Positions 7,233 through 11,466 of a DNA stretch of 11,466 bases are shown here, in pieces. Positions within the stretch are counted from its first letter, which is position 1. Every line of letters starts with the position of its first letter. The notes beneath the pieces were generated by a model. That model had not been told where the DNA came from and ran no database searches. It saw nothing but the letters and a program-made list of their open reading frames with translations. The stretch spans positions 1 through 11,466 of the forward strand of contig MUCU01000057.1 of NCBI GenBank assembly GCA_002817055.1. The letters are read 5' to 3'. The DNA comes from SAR202 cluster bacterium Io17-Chloro-G7 (GTDB lineage: Bacteria; Chloroflexota; Dehalococcoidia; UBA3495). Both the position numbers and the translations under genes were made by a program.

Positions 7233-7249
7233 TTGGCAGTCGTTGCCAA
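7233..7249 (-). repeat. hairpin in the korA-korB intergenic region
   Basis: TTGGCA (7233-7238) and TGCCAA (7244-7249) form a 6-bp perfect stem with a 5-nt loop, starting 12 bp past the korA stop. No T-run follows on the minus strand, so it would not terminate efficiently. It may protect the korA message or set the korA:korB ratio. Confidence 0.45.
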
Positions 7250-7260
7250 AATTGGTTCGT

Positions 7261-9042
7261 TTAGGTAACCACTTCCTGATAGGGCACATAAAGGTCAGTC
7301 TTGCCAGCCAGTTGTTCAATCACACCGTCGACAATGTGGTGGGGAGCAAAGGGCTCACCGTCGTATTTCCGAATATGGCCGTTTGCCGCAAACCCGGTCT
7401 CGCTGCGTAAATATCTGGCGAACTGACCCGAGTAGTTGTTCTCGACTATGATGGTCCGCTTGCTGCCGGACAGAATTTTGGTTACCTCTTCCCCATGGAA
7501 TGGAATTATCCATTTAATGGGGAGGTGGTTCACATTGACACCCCGGTCAGCCAGCTGTCGCACGGCTTCACTGATTACCCCGTAGGTGGAACCCCAGCCG
7601 ATTAACGTCGCCTGGGCGTCTTCCGGGCCTTCCAGCTTGGGAGCTTCGATCTTGTCTACTACGTGACTTAATTTACGAGCCCGTTTCTCCACCATCATCC
7701 GGCGGATATGCGGGTTGGTAAACTCGTCGCTGATTAGTGTGGAATCTTCGTCATGCTCGTCGGTGGCCGCAATGTACAGGTGGCCTTCGATACCTGGTAG
7801 AGCCCGCGGGGAAATACCGCTCTCGGTATTCAAGTAGCGCTTGTACCCGTTGGCCTTCGCACCTTCGGTGATCAATTGTCCGCGGTCGATTTCGGGATGC
7901 ATATGGACATCATCAGGATCGAAGCTATACCGGCCCTCAGAGATCAGAAGGTCTGAAATCACCATACCCGGGCATTGATAAGCATCGGTGAGGTTAAACA
8001 ACTCTGGCATGGTATTGAAAGCATCAAGGGAGTGGTAAGGGGCAACAATAAGCCGTTCGAAGTCACCTTGACTGGCCCCGAGCATTTGCCACAAGTCCCC
8101 CTGCTCGGTCTTGGTGGGAACGCCTGTAGACGGGCCGGCTCGCATCACGTTTATGTAAACTACCGGTATTTCCATCATGGATGCTGCGCCGATGGCCTCG
8201 GTCATCAACGCAAAACCGCCGCCTGAAGTAGCGCACATCGACCGAGTGCCTACGTGGGCCGCCCCTATTATCATGTTGGCCACGCCAATCTCGTCTTCAA
8301 CCTGGCGCACCATGATGCCCAGGTTTCTGGCGTTTTGGGCCATCCAGTGCAACACCCCGCTGGCAGGGCTCATGGGGTAGGCAGCGTAGAACTTGACTCC
8401 TGCGGCCGCACCGCCCATGGCTATTGCTTCATTGCCCGACCACACCGCTAGGGGTTTTGGTCCGACCGGAGGGGCCTCGCCAAACAGTTGGAAATTAACC
8501 TTGGCGTAATCATAACCAGCACGGGCAACACCTACGTTTTCGTCAATCACCGCCTGACCTTGCCGCTGGAAACGGAGGGTGAGACTGTCTTCCAAAACTT
8601 GGAAATCCAAGCCCTGTAATGCCATGATTGCGCCGACGGACAGGGTGTTCTGAAGTAACCGGTTCCTGCTGTTGTTGGTCAAGTTCAACACGGGCATGGG
8701 GCACAGCTCAACCCCGTCGGCGGCTTCACCGGGAGAAATGGAGTCTCCATTGTAAATAACCTTGCTGCCCGGTCCCATTAAGCCCAGATGGCGGTTCATG
8801 GTGTCCTGGTTTAGGCAGAGGAGGACATCCAGTTTATCGCCATGGGTGTAGATTTCCTGGTCGCTTATCCGCACGGTCAAGAAAATGTGACCGCCCCGTA
8901 TTATGGATTGATATGCGTTATAAGTGCTCAGGTGAAGGCCGCGCCGAACGAAAATTCGGGCTAGGATGTCGCCTGGTGTAGCAACCCCTTGGCCAGCCTC
9001 GCCGCCAATGGCAAGAGCAAAATCGTAATTCCCTGATGCCAT
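7261..9042 (-). CDS. korA: 2-oxoacid:ferredoxin oxidoreductase, fused gamma-alpha subunit
   Basis: A 593-residue fusion of the gamma and alpha domains of 2-oxoacid:acceptor oxidoreductases; it partners KorB. The gamma domain is about residues 1-190, opening with GGEAGQGV (13-20). The alpha domain follows, with AAYPMSPASG (220-229) at the place of the YPITPS substrate motif, a ThDP-side stretch QVEDEIGVANM, ATSGGGFALM, and RAGPSTGVPTKTEQGDLW (about 301-318), which is highly conserved in the family. The ATG at 9042 has an AAAAGGAG site (9050-9057) with a 7-nt spacer and places the family N-terminus correctly. The frame continues upstream to a GTG at 9133-9135 behind GAGGTGA, but that site is folded in a hairpin and the extra 31 residues are not family-like. 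YPMSP instead of YPITP may affect substrate choice. It has its own promoter and a long leader. Confidence 0.93.
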   Translation of the reverse strand: MASGNYDFALAIGGEAGQGVATPGDILARIFVRRGLHLSTYNAYQSIIRGGHIFLTVRISDQEIYTHGDKLDVLLCLNQDTMNRHLGLMGPGSKVIYNGDSISPGEAADGVELCPMPVLNLTNNSRNRLLQNTLSVGAIMALQGLDFQVLEDSLTLRFQRQGQAVIDENVGVARAGYDYAKVNFQLFGEAPPVGPKPLAVWSGNEAIAMGGAAAGVKFYAAYPMSPASGVLHWMAQNARNLGIMVRQVEDEIGVANMIIGAAHVGTRSMCATSGGGFALMTEAIGAASMMEIPVVYINVMRAGPSTGVPTKTEQGDLWQMLGASQGDFERLIVAPYHSLDAFNTMPELFNLTDAYQCPGMVISDLLISEGRYSFDPDDVHMHPEIDRGQLITEGAKANGYKRYLNTESGISPRALPGIEGHLYIAATDEHDEDSTLISDEFTNPHIRRMMVEKRARKLSHVVDKIEAPKLEGPEDAQATLIGWGSTYGVISEAVRQLADRGVNVNHLPIKWIIPFHGEEVTKILSGSKRTIIVENNYSGQFARYLRSETGFAANGHIRKYDGEPFAPHHIVDGVIEQLAGKTDLYVPYQEVVT

Positions 9043-9120
9043 TGATTTGCTCCTTTTGTGTGATCTGGAAAGATGCCCCGCAGGATATGGTCGGGTCACG
9101 CTACGCAAAAATGCGCCGAT

Positions 9121-9143
9121 GAGGTAAGCCCTCACTTCACCTC
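9121..9143 (-). promoter_or_regulatory. hairpin in the korA leader
   Basis: GAGGT and AAG (with one bulged base) pair with CTT and ACCTC, giving an 8-bp stem with a 6-nt loop. The stem holds the GAGGTGA ribosome-site-like sequence and overlaps the upstream GTG codon, so it would hide that start. Six bases of this region (9126-9131) can instead pair with 9160-9165 (AAGCCC with GGGCTT), a competing structure. A second small hairpin (CGCA at 9104-9107 with TGCG at 9112-9115) lies nearby. Confidence 0.45.
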
Positions 9144-9309
9144 TTGCGACTACTCCCTCGGGCTTTTTCCGTCAAATAAAATCGGTACTAATTTCGTTTT
9201 TGTTCCGTGAAAATTCCTGTGACAGATTCTGTGCTGCGGGATTTCCTCGAGGGGACCTGAAGCCGATTTACGAAGATAGTCGAATTTAATTGTGTCAAAT
9301 GAGAAATCC

Positions 9310-9338
9310 AGTATACGCCTACTAATGACTGACTACAA
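9310..9338 (-). promoter_or_regulatory. korA: candidate promoter for korAB
   Basis: On the minus strand TTGTAG (9333-9338) and TATACT (9310-9315) are exactly 17 bp apart; the -10 matches five of six consensus bases. Transcription would start near 9303, leaving about 260 nt of leader before the ATG at 9042. The 376-bp gap between lpd and korA (9043-9418) contains this promoter, the leader structures described separately and no recognisable gene. No clear terminator for lpd was found. Confidence 0.45.
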
Positions 9339-9418
9339 CGTGTTAACGATTATCAGCGATATGAATCCATAATTCTACGTTTTATTGCTATGAGTTTGTG
9401 AAATTTCTAACACGACAC

Positions 9419-10828
9419 CTACATGTGGATTACCCGGTCTTGGGCATCCAGGGCGGCTTCTTTGAGCATTTCCGACAAGGAAGGATGCGGGTGCACCGCC
9501 CACCCCAACTCAAGCGTCGTCCCCTCCAGCAGCTTGGTCATAGCGAGTTCGCCCAGCAGTTCCGTTACTTCCGGACCAATCATGTGGCCGCCGAGCAACT
9601 CGCCGTAGCGGTCGTCCACAATCAGCTTGACTATACCGTCCGATTCCCCCATGGCGCCTGCCTTGCCGTTGGCTTGCGCGTTAAACATCCCGATCTTAAT
9701 GCCGTGTCCCTGTTCTTTCGCTTGAGCTTCGGTCAACCCAAAGCTGGCAATCTGGGGATGGCAATATGTTGCCTTGGGCATCATCACATAGTCCAGCTCT
9801 TGGGGCTCCAGACCAGCGATGTGCTCCACGGCTACCACGCCTTGGGCGGATGCCGCATGGGCTAAGGCCAGTTTCCCAGTCACATCGCCGACGGCGTAGA
9901 CCCCGGCCACATTGGTAGCCATGTTGGCGTCTACTTTGATGCACCTATTCTCGGTTTCGATCCCCATTTCCTCCAATCCCAGGTCTTCGATGTTGGCCTG
10001 TATGCCAATGGCCACCAGAACTTTTTCGCAATCCAAGGTTTGGGAAGCACCGTCTTTGTCGACGGTTACCTTCACTCCGGTCCCACTGGAATCCACCCTG
10101 GTGACGCCAGCGCCGGTCATAACCTTGATCCCCTGTTTCTCGAAACTACGTTCAAGGATGGGGCTGATATCTTCATCTTCGTTGGGAACCAACCGGGGCA
10201 GCAACTCGACGATGGTTACTTCGACGCCGTACGTGCGGTACAGATATGCGAACTCGACACCTATAGCGCCGCCGCCAACAATGACGATGGAGGCTGGCAG
10301 GTCGTCAAGGACGATGGCTTCACGGCTGGTTATTATTTTCTCACCGTCGACGGGTAAAGGCGGGATGCTACGGGCCCTAGCCCCGGTGGCCAGGATAATG
10401 TTCTTGGCGCTGATTTCCCGCTTCTCTAGAGAGACATCGGTCGGCGTTACCTCCACCAGCCCGCTCCCTTTCAGTCTACCGGCCCCTTCTATATGTGCAA
10501 CATTGTTTTTCCGCAGCAAAAATCCTACCCCTCGGGTGTTGCGGCCCACTACCCTTCTGCTGCGCCTGATCGCGACGGAATAATCGACGGTGAAGTTGTC
10601 AAATTCGAACCCGAATTCTTCGGCCCTATGGAAATAGGATAGTATCTCCGCATTTCTTAAAAGAGACTTGCTGGGAATACAGCCCCAGTTCAGGCATACC
10701 CCGCCCAGAGTTTCTCGTTCTATGACCGCAGTTTTAAGTCCCAGTTGTCCTGCCCGTATAGCCGCAACGTACCCTCCAGGTCCACCGCCCACAATCACCA
10801 AGTCGTAACCGGAATCATTCTGCGTCAT
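9419..10828 (-). CDS. lpdA: dihydrolipoyl dehydrogenase (E3)
   Basis: A 469-residue FAD enzyme that reoxidises dihydrolipoyl groups on E2 (or on GcvH of glycine cleavage) and reduces NAD. The order is typical: FAD-binding VIVGGGPGGYVAA (11-23), the redox disulfide C45-x4-C50 in GGVCLNWGCIPSK, the ATGARARSIP segment, NAD-binding IVIVGGGAIGVEF, the YAVGDVTG FAD motif, and a C-terminal dimer domain with HPHPSLSE holding the catalytic pair H448 and E453. All catalytic residues are present and the length is normal. The ATG has only a GAGGG site 12 nt upstream (10841-10845), a weak ribosome site. It heads the minus-strand run, separated from korA by 376 bp, and is divergent from tatA. The E2 gene in the same window is its likely partner, although E3 can also serve other complexes. 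Confidence 0.95.
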   Translation of the reverse strand: MTQNDSGYDLVIVGGGPGGYVAAIRAGQLGLKTAVIERETLGGVCLNWGCIPSKSLLRNAEILSYFHRAEEFGFEFDNFTVDYSVAIRRSRRVVGRNTRGVGFLLRKNNVAHIEGAGRLKGSGLVEVTPTDVSLEKREISAKNIILATGARARSIPPLPVDGEKIITSREAIVLDDLPASIVIVGGGAIGVEFAYLYRTYGVEVTIVELLPRLVPNEDEDISPILERSFEKQGIKVMTGAGVTRVDSSGTGVKVTVDKDGASQTLDCEKVLVAIGIQANIEDLGLEEMGIETENRCIKVDANMATNVAGVYAVGDVTGKLALAHAASAQGVVAVEHIAGLEPQELDYVMMPKATYCHPQIASFGLTEAQAKEQGHGIKIGMFNAQANGKAGAMGESDGIVKLIVDDRYGELLGGHMIGPEVTELLGELAMTKLLEGTTLELGWAVHPHPSLSEMLKEAALDAQDRVIHM

Positions 10829-10911
10829 CTTGTTTGATTTCCCTCTCAGCGCATGTCACCTACCTCGCCACCAGCGTATCCAATTTTCATTGCACCCGGC
10901 AGTCGTGGCGG

Positions 10912-10940
10912 CCCAATTCGGTAGAGTGACCCAAATTGGG
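10912..10940 (-). promoter_or_regulatory. operator-like palindrome pair in the lpd leader
   Basis: CCCAAATTGGG (10930-10940) is a perfect 11-bp palindrome about 5-15 bp after the predicted lpd start point. A near-copy, CCCAATTCGG (10912-10921), lies with its centre about 18.5 bp away. The placement fits repressor binding. In RNA the outer halves (10912-10918 with 10934-10940) could also form a 7-bp hairpin. Confidence 0.45.
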
Positions 10941-10951
10941 TTTAAGTCGGA

Positions 10952-10981
10952 ATTATACAAGCAGGAATTAACTAGATACAA
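10952..10981 (-). promoter_or_regulatory. lpdA: candidate promoter for lpd
   Basis: On the minus strand a perfect TATAAT lies at 10952-10957 and TTGTAT at 10976-10981, 18 bp apart. Transcription would start near 10945, giving a leader of about 117 nt. This is the best -10 hexamer noted in the window. The 335-bp lpd-tatA gap (10829-11163) holds this promoter, the tatA promoters and no convincing gene. Confidence 0.55.
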
Positions 10982-11054
10982 CAGTTATGTTAGGTAAGTA
11001 CGAGCCAGTTTAGAGTAAAGGGCGGCGAGGAGTTTGGAGAGAGCTTCGGAATCC

Positions 11055-11083
11055 TTACAAAGGTTGTGGACTAGGAGTATATT
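11055..11083 (+). promoter_or_regulatory. possible upstream promoter for tatA
   Basis: TTACAA (11055-11060) and TATATT (11078-11083) are 17 bp apart. The -10 matches five of six bases and the -35 matches three. It would lie upstream of, and in tandem with, the better-placed promoter at 11102-11130. Confidence 0.25.
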
Positions 11084-11093
11084 TAGCCGATCG

Positions 11094-11130
11094 GAATCCA
11101 ATTGTGTCCAGGAATGGATTCTGATATGAT
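11094..11130 (+). promoter_or_regulatory. tatA promoter framed by an inverted repeat
   Basis: TTGTGT (11102-11107) and TATGAT (11125-11130) are 17 bp apart, and the -10 is extended by TG at 11122-11123. Transcription would start near 11137. A perfect 7-bp inverted repeat, GAATCCA (11094-11100) and TGGATTC (11115-11121), has arms centred 21 bp apart, two helical turns, and brackets the -35 box, so it may be an operator. Confidence 0.45.
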
Positions 11131-11163
11131 TGGTATCGTCCAGGCATAGGAGCAGGGGGTGAA

Positions 11164-11367
11164 ATGAGAATAGGGCCGCTTGGTATCCCTGAAATTGTAA
11201 TAATCCTGCTAGTCGTGATGTTGATATTCGGGGCGCGAAGGCTTCCCGAGATTGGCACATCATTAGGAAAGAGCATCCGAACCTTCAAAAGTGCCGTGAC
11301 CGGCGAGGATGATAATCTGGGAGAAGCTCCGAAAGCCACTTCATCCAACAAGGATGACGCTCCTTAG
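11164..11367 (+). CDS. tatA: twin-arginine translocase subunit TatA/E
   Basis: A 67-residue membrane protein of the TatA/E family, which forms the pore that moves folded proteins with twin-arginine signals across the cytoplasmic membrane. Residues 8-22 are one hydrophobic membrane helix (IPEIVIILLVVMLIF). The conserved F22-G23 hinge follows, then the amphipathic helix ARRLPEIGTSLGKSIRTFK (24-42) and a short charged, disordered tail rich in D, E, K and S. Length and motif order match the family. The ATG follows an AGGAG site (11148-11152) and a nearer GGGGGTGA. The gene is alone between its own promoter and a strong terminator; no tatB or tatC is adjacent in this window. TatA and TatE cannot be separated by sequence here. 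Confidence 0.93.
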   Translation: MRIGPLGIPEIVIILLVVMLIFGARRLPEIGTSLGKSIRTFKSAVTGEDDNLGEAPKATSSNKDDAP

Positions 11368-11390
11368 CATCCAATAAATCCGAATGCGCA

Positions 11391-11432
11391 AAGTAAAAGG
11401 GCCGGTTTAAACAACCGGCCCTTTTACTTTTT
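11391..11432 (+). terminator. intrinsic terminator after tatA
   Basis: A perfect 17-bp stem (11391-11407 with 11413-11429) encloses a 5-nt loop, with a GC-rich upper part and an A-rich left and T-rich right base running into TTTTT. It is 23 bp past the tatA stop. The symmetric A and T tracts mean it could also stop transcription arriving from the right on the minus strand. Confidence 0.92.
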
Positions 11433-11466
11433 AAACATTATCTACCTGCGCAATCTACTTTATCGA

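Noticed and set aside
9043..9135. 31-residue N-terminal extension of KorA from GTG 9135
   Set aside because: Its ribosome site is in a hairpin, the added residues are not family-like, and ATG 9042 has a well-spaced AAAAGGAG. It is kept only as part of a finding.
9085..9170. yybP-ykoY-type manganese riboswitch before korA (GGGAGTAG and TAGCGTGACC)
   Set aside because: The sequence resembles the consensus loop only partly, the closing helix does not pair beyond three bases, and the downstream gene is not a metal transporter.
10985..11263. 92-codon minus-strand frame across the lpd-tatA gap
   Set aside because: It overlaps tatA by 100 bp and crosses the tatA promoter. The translation resembles nothing I recognise and no ribosome site stands out.

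Overview
The window is 11.5 kb of bacterial chromosome of moderate GC content. It holds nine protein genes, eight of them metabolic, and ends with a tatA gene. Gene density, leader lengths and the single-gene units look like an ordinary chromosomal region: no transposase, integrase, phage gene, CRISPR array, rRNA or complete tRNA was seen. A gamma-alpha fused KorA with KorB, an apparent tandem-duplicated ThyX-like protein and an acetolactate-synthase-like thiamine diphosphate (ThDP) enzyme together suggest a free-living lineage such as Chloroflexota (Dehalococcoidia/SAR202-like). That placement is inference from gene content only and is weak.

Layout. On the + strand at the left are a WrbA-like flavodoxin (284-799) and an SRPBCC/START-fold protein (955-1401). 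The second is preceded by a possible 14-codon leader ORF whose stop overlaps its start. Positions 1-283 contain no recognisable gene, only a candidate promoter. Converging on these from the right is a long minus-strand run, in transcription order: lpd (E3, 9419-10828), korA (7261-9042), korB (6265-7176), a lipoyl E2 acyltransferase (4789-6000), an acetolactate-synthase-like enzyme (3035-4675) and a double-length ThyX-like protein (1510-2985). At the far right tatA (11164-11367) is divergent from lpd and is followed by a textbook terminator.

Transcription units inferred from the sequence: lpd alone behind a TATAAT promoter with two operator-like palindromes; korA-korB behind a leader of about 260 nt, closed by an intrinsic terminator at about 6204-6239; then E2, the ALS-like gene and thyX, probably read together from a promoter just after that terminator, with a possible second promoter before the ALS-like gene. 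Several starts are non-ATG but have strong Shine-Dalgarno sequences: TTG for E2 and GTG for the ALS-like gene.

How the genes work together. KorAB oxidatively decarboxylates a 2-oxoacid to acyl-CoA with ferredoxin as acceptor. E2 and E3 are two of the three parts of a NAD-linked 2-oxoacid dehydrogenase complex, but no E1 decarboxylase is encoded in the window. The only other ThDP enzyme here is the acetolactate-synthase-like protein directly downstream of E2. The window is therefore a centre of 2-oxoacid metabolism with a missing or substituted E1, and this is its main biological question. The second is the ThyX-like protein, whose two halves each keep a different part of the ThyX signature motif.
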